64,000 nucleotides of DNA. Origin: Embleya sp042956465 (lineage in GTDB: Bacteria > Actinomycetota > Actinomycetes > Streptomycetales > Streptomycetaceae). Every line of letters starts with the position of its first letter. The stretch's first letter is position 1. The notes beneath the pieces were generated by a model. The model searched no databases. It was given only the letters and a program-made list of their open reading frames with translations, and was not told the origin of the DNA. This document shows positions 1 to 8,586 of the stretch, piece after piece. The translations under genes were made by a program, and so were the position numbers. The stretch spans positions 1-64,000 of the forward strand of contig NZ_JBIBGL010000015.1 in the NCBI RefSeq assembly GCF_042956465.1. Reading direction: 5' to 3'.

Positions 1-1811
1 ACCTCGTCGAAAGCCGCCCGGAAAACCGGAAACGCCCCACACAACTCCACACCCATCCCGACCCGCTGCGCACCCTGACCCGAGAACACGAACGCAACCG
101 GCCCGTCCGAGGCGACACCCCGCACCACCCCCGCCCCGACACCACCCTCGGCGACCACCGACAACCCACCGGCCACATCACCCGCAACCACCACCGCACG
201 ATGCGCCAACACCGCACGCGAGTTCGCCAACGAGAAACCGACATCCAGCGGACGAGGCTCGGGCACCTCCCGCACGTGCGCCGCCAACCGCTGGGCCTGC
301 GCACTCAACGCCGCCTCGCTCTTGGCCGACAAAAGCCAAGGCACCGGAACACCCTCCGGCCACTGCGGCTCCTCCTGCGCAACGGCGAGGGGCTCGCCCT
401 CCTCCAGGATCACGTGCGCGTTGGTCCCACTCACGCCAAAGGAAGAAATGCCCGCCCGACGCGGATGCCCGTTCTCCGGCCAAGGCCGGGACTCGGTCAA
501 CAAGCGCACGTTCCCCTGCGCCCAATCGACATACGTCGACGGCTCGCTGACGTGCAGCGTCTGCGGCAGCACGCCATGCCGCATCGCCTCGACCATCTTG
601 ATGATGCCGCTGACCCCCGCGGCGGCCTGCGCGTGGCCGATGTTCGACTTGATCGACCCCAACCACAACGGCCGATCCTCCGGGCGATCCTGCCCATACG
701 TCGCCAACAACGCCTGCGCCTCGATCGGATCACCGAGCGTGGTGCCCGTCCCGTGTCCCTCGACCGCGTCGACTTGCGCGGCCGGCACGCCGGCGTCGGC
801 CAATGCCTGTCGGATCACGCGCTGTTGCGCGGGACCGTTGGGCACGGTCAGGCCGTTGGAGGCGCCGTCCTGGTTGATCGCGCTCCCCCGCACCACGGCC
901 AGCACGGGATGTCCGTTGCGGCGGGCGTCGGAGAGTCGTTCGAGCAGCAGCATGCCCGCGCCCTCGGCCCAGCCCGTGCCGTCCGCGTCATCGGAGAACG
1001 CCTTGCACCGGCCGTCGGGCGCGAGTCCGCGCTGGCGGCTGAACGCGACGAACGGGGCCGGTGTCGCCATCACCATGACACCGCCGGCGAGGGCGAGCGT
1101 ACATTCCTGTCGGCGCAGCGACTGGGCGGCCAGGTGCAGGGCGACCAGCGACGAGGAGCACGCCGTGTCCACCGTGAGCGTGGGGCCCTCCAGGCCGAGC
1201 GAGTACGCCACACGGCCGGAGATGACCGCGGGCGAGACGGCCGTGGACATGTACGCCTCGGCGGCTTCCGGGGCGCGCAACAGCAGGTCGCCGTAGTCCT
1301 GGATGCCGGAACCGGCGAACACCCCGACCGGCGTGCCGCGCATCGCGTGCGGGTCGATGCCGGCTCGCTCGAAGACCTCCCAGGACGTCTCCAGCACCAG
1401 GCGCTGCTGCGGGTCGGTCGCGACCGCTTCGCGCGGCGACATGTCGAAGAAGGCGGCGTCGAACTCCCCGGCGTCGTGCACGAATCCGCCTTCGCGGACA
1501 TAGCTCGTGCCGGCCTGGTCGGGGTCGTCGTGGTGCAGGTCGCCGAGGGGCCAGCCGCGATCGGTGGGGAACGTGGTGATCGCGTCCCGGCCCTGTGAGA
1601 CCAGGCGCCACAGGCCCTCGGGGTCGCGCACGCCGCCGGGAAAACGGCAGCTCATCCCGATGATCGCGATCGGTTCGTGCTCCTGGCCCTCCACCTCTTG
1701 GAGCCGCTGCCTGGTCTGTTGCAGGTCGGCGGTCACCCGCTTGAGGTACCGAAGCAGCTTGTCGTCGTTTCCCGTGCCGCTCTCGTTCGCCATCTCCGCC
1801 TCGTTCGCCAT
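1..1811 (-). CDS. Modular type I polyketide synthase, N-terminal part (KS and start of AT), cut by window edge
   Basis: The frame stays open from an ATG at 1811 to the left edge (about 603 codons), so only the N-terminus is present. Residues 1-45 form a coiled-coil docking segment (DDKLLRYLKRVTADLQQTR). A ketosynthase follows with all three catalytic motifs: Cys in DTACSSS, His in EGHGTGT and His in KSNIGHAQ. The start of an acyltransferase (FVFSGQGAQRVGMG) is visible before the edge, so AT specificity cannot be read. It begins 33 bp after the stop of the upstream PKS gene. It carries its own docking segment, so it should accept the chain from that protein's C-terminal dock. It is almost certainly co-transcribed with the two genes upstream. 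Confidence 0.95.
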   Translation of the reverse strand, partial: MANEAEMANESGTGNDDKLLRYLKRVTADLQQTRQRLQEVEGQEHEPIAIIGMSCRFPGGVRDPEGLWRLVSQGRDAITTFPTDRGWPLGDLHHDDPDQAGTSYVREGGFVHDAGEFDAAFFDMSPREAVATDPQQRLVLETSWEVFERAGIDPHAMRGTPVGVFAGSGIQDYGDLLLRAPEAAEAYMSTAVSPAVISGRVAYSLGLEGPTLTVDTACSSSLVALHLAAQSLRRQECTLALAGGVMVMATPAPFVAFSRQRGLAPDGRCKAFSDDADGTGWAEGAGMLLLERLSDARRNGHPVLAVVRGSAINQDGASNGLTVPNGPAQQRVIRQALADAGVPAAQVDAVEGHGTGTTLGDPIEAQALLATYGQDRPEDRPLWLGSIKSNIGHAQAAAGVSGIIKMVEAMRHGVLPQTLHVSEPSTYVDWAQGNVRLLTESRPWPENGHPRRAGISSFGVSGTNAHVILEEGEPLAVAQEEPQWPEGVPVPWLLSAKSEAALSAQAQRLAAHVREVPEPRPLDVGFSLANSRAVLAHRAVVVAGDVAGGLSVVAEGGVGAGVVRGVASDGPVAFVFSGQGAQRVGMGVELCGAFPVFRAAFDE

Positions 1812-1844
1812 CCCAGCCTCACAACTGTCCGTGTGCGCGACCGG

Positions 1845-4800
1845 TCAGGCCGAGCCGAGTTCCTTGTCGATGAATGCGAAAACGTCTTCGGCGGAGGCGG
1901 TCTCCAATAGGTCCTCGGCGGCCGGCTCCGCCGATCCTCCGGAGCCCTCGGTCAACCTCGCCGCGAGCGCCCGCAGCCGAGCGGGGACGCGATGGCCGAG
2001 CAGCTCGGCGGGTGGCAGCAGCGTCAATGCGGCCTCGATCCGGTCGAGTTCGGCCGCGATGGACATCTCACCGGCGCCCGTCTGCCGGTGCGCTTCCGCC
2101 GCCAGGTGGTCGGCGAGTGCCGCCGGGCTCGCGTGGTCGAAGACCGCGGTGGCGGGCAGCCGCAGGCCGGTGGCACGGTTCAGCCGAGTCCGCAGTTCCA
2201 CGGTGGCCACGGAGTCGAACCCGAGGTCCTGGAATGCGCGTTTGGCCGCCACCTCGTCCGCGGTGTCGTACCCGAGAACGGCGGCCACGTGCGTCCGGAC
2301 CAAGTCGAGGAACGCACGGCCCTGTTGTCCGGAGGGCAGCGCGAGCAACTCGGCCAACGGCGCGGGTCCGGCCGCCGGTTCGGCACCGTCCTCGCCGTTC
2401 AGCGCCTGACGCACCTCGGGAATCGCGTCCAGGAGTGGGCGCGGCCGAGCGAGCGTGTACGTCGGCGCGAAGCGGGACCAATCGAATTCCGCGACGACCA
2501 GGTGACTTTCGTCCTGCTCGATCGCCTGGCTCAGCGCGCCGACGGCGAGCGCGGTGTCCATCGCGGGCGCGCCGATGCGACGCATGAACGCGCTGATCTC
2601 CGCGTCCACCATGCCGCTGTCCAGCGGCCCCCAGGCAATCGAGGTCGCGGTGAGTCCGCGGGCCCGGCGGCGCTGGGCGAGCGTGTCCAGGAAGGCGTTG
2701 GCGTTGCCGTAGGCGGCCTGCCCCGAGCTGCCCCAGACGGCGGCGCCCGAGGAGAACAGTACGAACGCGTCGAGCGGGTGGTCGGCGAGCAGTTCGTCCA
2801 GGAGCAGCGCGCCGCCGATCTTGGCGTGGCCGACCTCGGCGAACTCGGCGAGGGTGCTTCCCGCGAGGGGCGTGTCCCGCCCGGACGCGCCGGCGGCGTG
2901 TACGACGGCGGTCAGCGGCAGTTCGTCCGGTATGGAGTCCAGGAGCGCGCGCAGGGCCGCCCGGTCGGTGACGTCGCAGGCCGCGATCGACACCAGGGCG
3001 CCCAGGGCCACCAGTTCGGCCGCGAGCTCGGACATCCCGGGTGCCGCGGAGCCGCGCCGACTGGTCAGCACCAGGTGTTCGGCTCCGGCGCGGGCGAAGT
3101 GCCGGGCGACATGGGCGCCGACGCCGCCGGTTCCGCCGGTGATCAATACGGTGCCGCGCGGGCGGTAGGAGCGCCCGGCGGGCGCGCCGTTCAGCGGCGC
3201 CCGGATCAGCCGACGGACGTGCACGCCGTCGGCGCGGATCGCGATCCGGTCCTCGGCGGTGCCCGCGCACAGGACCCGGTACAGCGCGTCCACCGCGGTG
3301 TCGTCCACGTCGGCCGGTACGTCGACCATGCCGCCCCAGAAGCCAGGGTGGTCCAGGGCGAGTGCGGCGGCGGCACCCCACAGGGCGCCCTGGTACGAAT
3401 CGGCGGGTTCGTCGAGGGGGGCGACCGCGACGGCGTTCGCGGTGACGCACCACAGGGGGACGGTCAGGCCCACGTCGGCGGCGGCCTGGACCAGGGCCAC
3501 CGTGCCGGCGGTGCCTCGGGACAGCGTCGGGTGTTGCGGGTGTTCGCGTGAGTCGAGGGCGAGCAGCGACAGTACGCCGACGGTCGGTTCCTCACCGGCC
3601 CTGTCGAGCAGGCTCCGGGTGAGCTCGGCGCGGTCGGCGTCGTGGTCCGGGATCAGCACGACGCGGGCGCCCTGGCGGGCGAGTCCTTCGGTGATCGCGA
3701 TGACCCGCTTGTCGTCGCCGTGGTCGGCGGGGACCACGAGCAGCCATCGGCCGGTCGGTGCGGGAACGTCGGGGGCGGTGATCGGAGTCCAGTGCAGGCG
3801 GTAGCGCCAGGTGTCCCGAAGCTCCAGGTCGCGGCTGCTGCGCCGCCAGGCGGACAGCGCGGGCAATACCCGATCCAAGGCCTCGGCGTCGACGTCCAGC
3901 CGCGCGGACAACTCGGCGGTGTCCCGCTGTTCGACGTCGTCCCAGAACCCCGCATCGCTCGGGCCGTTCGCATGCGGCCTGGTGGCCGTGGGCGTCGGCT
4001 CCCAGTAGTGCCGGCGGTGGAACGCGTAGGTGGGCAGGTCGACGACGCTCGGGCCGGATCCGCCGGCGAAGTACGCCGGCCAGTCCACCCGGGCTCCCCG
4101 CGCGTACGCCGTGCCGAGTGCGAGCACCATCTCGCGTGCCTCGCCGCGGCCCCGGCGCAGTGTGGCCGCGAACGCGACGTCGTCCGCGTCGGCTGCGCAG
4201 TCGGGGCCCATCGCGGTCAGCGCGGCGTCCGGTCCGAGTTCGAGGAACGTCGTGACGCCCTTGGCTCGGAGCGCACGGATCGCGTCGTGAAAGCGTACGG
4301 GTGCGGAAACGTGCCGCACCCAGTGGTCCGCGTCGAGCCGTTCGGCGAGCGCGCCGGTCACGGTGGACAGGATCGGGATCGACGGGGTCCCGTACTCGAT
4401 GCTTTCGGCGATTTCCCGGAATCGGGCGAGCATCGGCTGCATCAGCGGCGAGTGGAACGCGTGCGACACCGTCAGCCGGTGGGTCTTGCGGCCCTGTGCG
4501 GCGAACCGGTCGGCGATCGACCGGACTTCGTCCTCGGCGCCGGAGACCACCACCGACTCGGGACCGTTGACGGCGGCGATCCCGGTCCGCTCGGTCAGCA
4601 GCGGGGTCACCTCATGCTCGCCGGCCCGCACGGCGATCATCGCCCCGCCGCCCGGCAGGGCGTACATGAGTCGACCGCGCGCGGCCACCAGTCGGGCCGC
4701 GTCGGCCAACGAGAGCACTCCCGTCACGTGTGCGGCGCTCAGCTCGCCGATCGAGTGGCCGGCCACGAATGCCGGGCGCACTCCCCACGATTCGAGGAGT

Positions 4801-6671
4801 CGGTACAGGGCCACCTCGATCGCGAACACCGCCCCCTGGGTGTACATCGTCAGGTCGAGGGCGGTCCCGGTCGTCCACATCACGTTGCGCAGCGGACGGT
4901 CGAGGTGTTGGTTGATCTCCGCGCACACGGCGTCCAGGGCTTCGCGGAACACCGGGAAGCTCTTGGCGAGTTCGCGGCCCATGCCGACGTGTTGGGCACC
5001 TTGGCCGGTGAACAGGAAGGCGACCGGGCCGTGCGGCCGGGCCGCGGCACGTACGGTCGCGGCCGTGGGCGTGTCCTGGATGAGCCCCGCCAACCCGCGG
5101 CGCAGGTCCTCGCGGGTCTCCCCGACGACCACCGCGCGGTGGTCGAGTGCCGCGCGCGTGGTGGCGAGCGAGAACGCCAGGTCGACCGGATTCACCTCGG
5201 GACGCGCGTCCAGGTGGGCGAGCAACCGGCCCGCCTGCTCGCGCAGCGCGGGTTCGGTCCGGGCGGACAGGGTCCACGGGACCGGCCGGCCGGCAACGGC
5301 CGGCTCGTCCGTCACCGGCGCCGGTTCGACGGCCGGCGCCTCCTCGATGATCACGTGCGCATTGGTGCCGCTGACACCGAAGGAGGACACGCCGGCCCGC
5401 CGCGGCCGGCCGTCGCTCGACCACGGCCGCGCCTCGGTGAGCAGGCTCACCCGGCCCACCGACCAGTCCACATGCGGCGTCGGCTCGTCGACGTGCAGCG
5501 TCTTGGGCAGCACGCGGTGCCGCATCGCCATCACCATCTTGGCGATCCCGCCGACGCCCGCGGCGGCCTGGGCGTGGCCGATGTTCGACTTCAGCGAACC
5601 CAGCCACAGCGGGCGGTCGGCGGGCCGATCCTGTCCGTAGGTCTCCAGGAGCGCCTGGGCCTCGATGGGGTCGCCCAGCCGGGTGCCGGTGCCGTGTGCC
5701 TCCACCACGTCCACGTCGGTGGCCGCCAAACCCGCGTTGGCCAGGGCCTGTTCGATCACCCGTCGCTGCGCGGGGCCGTTGGGTGCGGTGAGGCCGTTGG
5801 ACGCGCCGTCCTGATTGACCGCCGTACCGCGGACCAGCGCCAGTACGGGATGCCCGTTGCGCCGGGCGTCCGAGAGGCGTTCCACCAGCAACCAGCCGAC
5901 GCCCTCACCCCAGCCGGTGCCGTCGGCCGAGGCCGCGAACGCCTTGCACCGCCCGTCGGCGGACAGCCCGCGCTGGCCGCTGAAGCCGATGAAGGCGTCC
6001 GGGGTGGCCATCACGTTCACTCCGCCCGCCAGCGCGAGCGAGCACTCCCCCGCGCGCAGCGCGTGCACGGCCCAGTGCAGCGCCACGAGCGAGGACGAGC
6101 ACGCGGTGTCGACGGTCACCGCGGGCCCCTCCAGACCGAGGCTGTAGGCCACTCGGCCGGAAGCCAGCGAACCCGTGCTCTGGTTCTCCGCGTAATCGTG
6201 GTAGACCATTCCGGCGAATACTCCGGTCCGACTTCCGCGCAGCGCGGTCGGGTCGATTCCGGCCCGTTCCAGGACCTCCCACGCGGTTTCCAGGACCAAC
6301 CGCTGTTGCGGATCCATCTCCTTGGCCTCGCGTGGGCCGATCTTGAAGAATTCGGCGTCGAATTCGCCGGCCTCGTGCAGGAATCCGCCGTGTCGGGTAT
6401 AGCTCTTTCCGGGTTTCCCCGGCTCCGGGTCATAGATTCCGGCGGTGTCCCAGCCGCGATTCTCCGGGAAGGCGGAGATCGCGTCCCGGCCGGTCGCCAC
6501 GAGGTCCCACAGGTCTTCCGGGGAGGCGACCGATCCGGGAAAGCGGCAGCTGATGGCGACAATGGCGATCGGCTCTCTGGCCCGCGCTTCGATCTCGTGC
6601 AGTCGGCGCCGGGTCTCCTTCAATTCGACCGTGGCGCGCTTGAGGTAGTCGCGGAGCTTGTCGTCGTTCAC
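1845..6671 (-). CDS. Single-module type I polyketide synthase, KS-AT-KR-ACP
   Basis: This protein of about 1608 residues performs one round of chain extension and beta-keto reduction. In order it has an N-terminal docking helix (DDKLRDYLKRATVELKETR), a KS (about 33-445; Cys in DTACSSS, His in EAHGTGT and KSNIGHAQ), an AT (about 548-880; active Ser in GHSIG), a KR (about 950-1400; GGTGGVG cofactor loop) and an ACP (phosphopantetheine Ser in DLGFDSV). A helical C-terminal dock ends the protein. The AT has HAFH, the malonyl-CoA signature, not YASH. The KR keeps Ser-Tyr-Asn, lacks the LDD motif and has Trp in VWGSSGQ with Gln three residues before Tyr. By the usual fingerprints this is an A1-type KR giving an L-hydroxyl. 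No DH or ER was seen. GTG 6671 fits family starts; GTG 6680 is possible and lies at better distance from GAGATGG. Confidence 0.96.
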   Translation of the reverse strand: MNDDKLRDYLKRATVELKETRRRLHEIEARAREPIAIVAISCRFPGSVASPEDLWDLVATGRDAISAFPENRGWDTAGIYDPEPGKPGKSYTRHGGFLHEAGEFDAEFFKIGPREAKEMDPQQRLVLETAWEVLERAGIDPTALRGSRTGVFAGMVYHDYAENQSTGSLASGRVAYSLGLEGPAVTVDTACSSSLVALHWAVHALRAGECSLALAGGVNVMATPDAFIGFSGQRGLSADGRCKAFAASADGTGWGEGVGWLLVERLSDARRNGHPVLALVRGTAVNQDGASNGLTAPNGPAQRRVIEQALANAGLAATDVDVVEAHGTGTRLGDPIEAQALLETYGQDRPADRPLWLGSLKSNIGHAQAAAGVGGIAKMVMAMRHRVLPKTLHVDEPTPHVDWSVGRVSLLTEARPWSSDGRPRRAGVSSFGVSGTNAHVIIEEAPAVEPAPVTDEPAVAGRPVPWTLSARTEPALREQAGRLLAHLDARPEVNPVDLAFSLATTRAALDHRAVVVGETREDLRRGLAGLIQDTPTAATVRAAARPHGPVAFLFTGQGAQHVGMGRELAKSFPVFREALDAVCAEINQHLDRPLRNVMWTTGTALDLTMYTQGAVFAIEVALYRLLESWGVRPAFVAGHSIGELSAAHVTGVLSLADAARLVAARGRLMYALPGGGAMIAVRAGEHEVTPLLTERTGIAAVNGPESVVVSGAEDEVRSIADRFAAQGRKTHRLTVSHAFHSPLMQPMLARFREIAESIEYGTPSIPILSTVTGALAERLDADHWVRHVSAPVRFHDAIRALRAKGVTTFLELGPDAALTAMGPDCAADADDVAFAATLRRGRGEAREMVLALGTAYARGARVDWPAYFAGGSGPSVVDLPTYAFHRRHYWEPTPTATRPHANGPSDAGFWDDVEQRDTAELSARLDVDAEALDRVLPALSAWRRSSRDLELRDTWRYRLHWTPITAPDVPAPTGRWLLVVPADHGDDKRVIAITEGLARQGARVVLIPDHDADRAELTRSLLDRAGEEPTVGVLSLLALDSREHPQHPTLSRGTAGTVALVQAAADVGLTVPLWCVTANAVAVAPLDEPADSYQGALWGAAAALALDHPGFWGGMVDVPADVDDTAVDALYRVLCAGTAEDRIAIRADGVHVRRLIRAPLNGAPAGRSYRPRGTVLITGGTGGVGAHVARHFARAGAEHLVLTSRRGSAAPGMSELAAELVALGALVSIAACDVTDRAALRALLDSIPDELPLTAVVHAAGASGRDTPLAGSTLAEFAEVGHAKIGGALLLDELLADHPLDAFVLFSSGAAVWGSSGQAAYGNANAFLDTLAQRRRARGLTATSIAWGPLDSGMVDAEISAFMRRIGAPAMDTALAVGALSQAIEQDESHLVVAEFDWSRFAPTYTLARPRPLLDAIPEVRQALNGEDGAEPAAGPAPLAELLALPSGQQGRAFLDLVRTHVAAVLGYDTADEVAAKRAFQDLGFDSVATVELRTRLNRATGLRLPATAVFDHASPAALADHLAAEAHRQTGAGEMSIAAELDRIEAALTLLPPAELLGHRVPARLRALAARLTEGSGGSAEPAAEDLLETASAEDVFAFIDKELGSA

Positions 6672-6729
6672 CAACAACACCAACCCATCTCACCGCAGGA
6701 CCTGACATCGTCTCGCCGGATATTCGCAA

Positions 6730-7590
6730 TCAGCGCGCGCGGGCCGCGTCCATCAAAACGGCCACCGAGTCCACCGTCCGGGCCACGTTCTCCGCCGCGG
6801 TGAGCGCGCGCAGGTCCGCGGACAGCACCTCCGCGGAGATCGGGATGTCCACACCCTTGGCGTCGAGCGTGCGGATCAGTCGCACCAGGTCGAAGTCGCC
6901 CTCGCCGGGCATCAGGTTGTGGTGCAGGCAGTCGTCGAGCCGGGAGCCCTTGGGTTCGGCCGCGGCGTCGCGCAGTTCGAGGTTGAAAATGGACGTGGCC
7001 GGGAGGCGGTCGATCTGGGTGAAGGCGTCCGGGTCGCGGAAGAAGTGCCAGGCATCCACCACCAGGCCGCCGTTGGGCCGGTTCGCGGCAAGCAGCATGT
7101 CTACGGTGTCCGCGTAGTCGAACCCGGGATTGACCGACTGGGGTTCCATCGCCACCGAGATCCCGCGTGCCGCGGCCCGGTCGCAGACCCCGGCGAAACG
7201 CTCGACGAGCAGGTCGGGTCCGGGGAGTTCGGTGGGTGTCATGATGACCGTCTTGATCCGGGGGATGCCGAACAGGTCGCACAGGTCGTACATGTGCTCC
7301 TCGCGCTCGCGCGCCATCTTCTGGTAATCCCCGCCGAAGTGCCAGGCGAAGAGAATCTGCAGCTCGCCGATCGTCACCCCGTACTGATCGAGGATGCCGC
7401 GCAGGTCCTCCACCGAATTGCTCTCGAGCAGCTTGTCGAATTCGTCCGCGTCGAAACCGATGCCGAGGACGTCGTCCCGGGAGGCGGCGGAAACCCGCTC
7501 TTCGAACGAATAGCCCGGGGGCTCGTCATAGGATGCACCGAGCAGGTGAAGATATGGCAGGAACACACCCTGTCGGTCGAGCAGGCCCAT
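6730..7590 (-). CDS. TIM-barrel sugar isomerase / 3-dehydroshikimate dehydratase-like enzyme
   Basis: This 286-residue protein has the xylose-isomerase-like (AP endonuclease 2) fold. The metal-binding acidic and histidine residues of the family are recognisable: Glu149 in VAMEP, Asp179 and His182 in VDAWHFF, Glu254 in ISAEV. The family contains sugar isomerases and epimerases, inositol catabolic enzymes and AsbF/QuiC-type 3-dehydroshikimate dehydratases, and the sequence alone does not decide among these. It is the first gene of the leftward operon, 58 bp before the PKS start. A role in making a starter or tailoring unit is therefore plausible but inferred. ATG 7590 is chosen because GGAG lies 7 bases upstream; an in-frame ATG at 7635 has no such site. 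Confidence 0.8.
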   Translation of the reverse strand: MGLLDRQGVFLPYLHLLGASYDEPPGYSFEERVSAASRDDVLGIGFDADEFDKLLESNSVEDLRGILDQYGVTIGELQILFAWHFGGDYQKMAREREEHMYDLCDLFGIPRIKTVIMTPTELPGPDLLVERFAGVCDRAAARGISVAMEPQSVNPGFDYADTVDMLLAANRPNGGLVVDAWHFFRDPDAFTQIDRLPATSIFNLELRDAAAEPKGSRLDDCLHHNLMPGEGDFDLVRLIRTLDAKGVDIPISAEVLSADLRALTAAENVARTVDSVAVLMDAARAR

Positions 7591-7671
7591 CTCGCCACTC
7601 CATTCGTCGAAACGTGCGCGCAGTCTGCACCCCATTCAATCCGGGGCTGCGCGGGCAGCACCACACGGACC

Positions 7672-7704
7672 ACCCCCTAAGCTCGACGGCAACCCCCTAT
7701 ATAC
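7672..7704. promoter_or_regulatory. 20-bp-spaced direct repeats in the divergent PKS/O-methyltransferase control region
   Basis: Two identical octamers ACCCCCTA lie at 7672-7679 and 7692-7699, exactly 20 bp (about two helical turns) apart. The second continues as CCCCCTATATAC (7693-7704). They sit between the leftward PKS operon (start 7590) and the rightward methyltransferase (start 7854). This spacing suits a dimeric activator such as the nearby LAL proteins, which is inference. Confidence 0.45.
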
Positions 7705-7853
7705 GAACTCGTGGCCGTCGCTCAGGTCTCTTCGGCCGACCGAACGCGTAACATCTCGGCCGTGCACAGTGACCGCGCCCGAGAGTTGATCCTCGGCTGC
7801 GCGTGTGGTGCCGTCCCGAATCCTCCCCGCACTTTCGGCCCGAAAGGCTCAGA

Positions 7854-8507
7854 ATGAGTACGCTCTCGTCTGACCGCGTTCGCGCGGCCCTCGATGCCCT
7901 CTATGCCGACGAGGAGGTGAAGGACGAACCGGTGGTCGCGGCCGTGATGGCCAAGAACCGCCCGCTCGGCTCCTTCAGCCATCAGGAACAGACCGAGATG
8001 CTCGCCGAGGCGTACATCTCGATCCCGCGCGAGGTCGGCGATCTCGTCTACCTGATGGCCCGCAGCCGCGGTGCCAAGCGGATCGTCGAGTTCGGCACCT
8101 CGTTCGGCATCTCCACGCTGTTCCTCGCGGCGGCCGCGCGGGACAACGGCGGCGAGGTCATCACCACCGAATGGCACGCCGGCAAGGCCGAGATCGCGTC
8201 GAAGAACATCGCCGACGCGGGCTTCGACGACATCGTCGACGTCCGGGTGGGCGACGCCCTGGAGACGCTCAAGGACCTGCCCGGCCCGATCGACATGGTC
8301 TTCCTGGACGGCTGGAAGGACATCTACCTTCCGGTGCTCAGGCTGATCGAGTCGTCGCTCGCCCCGAACGCCGTGGTGATCGCCGACGACATGGGCACCC
8401 TGCCCGAGCAGCCCTACTTCGATCACGTCCGCACCGGCGGCGGCTACCACTCGGTGCACGTGCCGATCGGTGACGGACTGGAGGTCTCCCTGCGGGTGGC
8501 CCCGTAG
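7854..8507 (+). CDS. SAM-dependent O-methyltransferase, catechol/caffeoyl-CoA type
   Basis: This 217-residue class I methyltransferase belongs to the family 3 O-methyltransferases, cation-dependent enzymes that methylate vicinal diols or catechols. The SAM-binding loop is EFGTSFGIST (79-88). The following acidic residues EWHAGK and VFLDGWKD (149-156), with ADD near 178, fit the metal/SAM site. ATG 7854 is chosen because AAAGG lies 6 bases upstream; the frame extends further 5' without family-like sequence. It is divergent from the PKS operon across a shared control region. It is most likely a tailoring enzyme acting on the polyketide or on an aromatic precursor; the substrate is unknown. Confidence 0.88.
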   Translation: MSTLSSDRVRAALDALYADEEVKDEPVVAAVMAKNRPLGSFSHQEQTEMLAEAYISIPREVGDLVYLMARSRGAKRIVEFGTSFGISTLFLAAAARDNGGEVITTEWHAGKAEIASKNIADAGFDDIVDVRVGDALETLKDLPGPIDMVFLDGWKDIYLPVLRLIESSLAPNAVVIADDMGTLPEQPYFDHVRTGGGYHSVHVPIGDGLEVSLRVAP

Positions 8508-8524
8508 CGGCCTACCCGCCGCGA

Positions 8525-8579
8525 CGCCGAACGTCGCGCCGGTCGACCTTTCGGTCGACCGGCGCGACGTCGGCGTTTT
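8525..8579. terminator. Bidirectional hairpin terminator between methyltransferase and LAL regulator
   Basis: A stem of about 24 bp closes on a TTTC loop (…CGCGCCGGTCGACC/GGTCGACCGGCGCG…), with a single-base bulge, and is followed by TTTT. It lies between two convergent genes. Confidence 0.85.
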
Positions 8580-8586
8580 CCCGGGA

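Noticed and set aside
3642..6803. Long plus-strand frame of 1053 codons opposite the PKS gene
   Set aside because: Pure antisense shadow: the minus strand encodes intact KS, AT and KR motifs, and the plus frame is Arg/Gly-rich without any family pattern.
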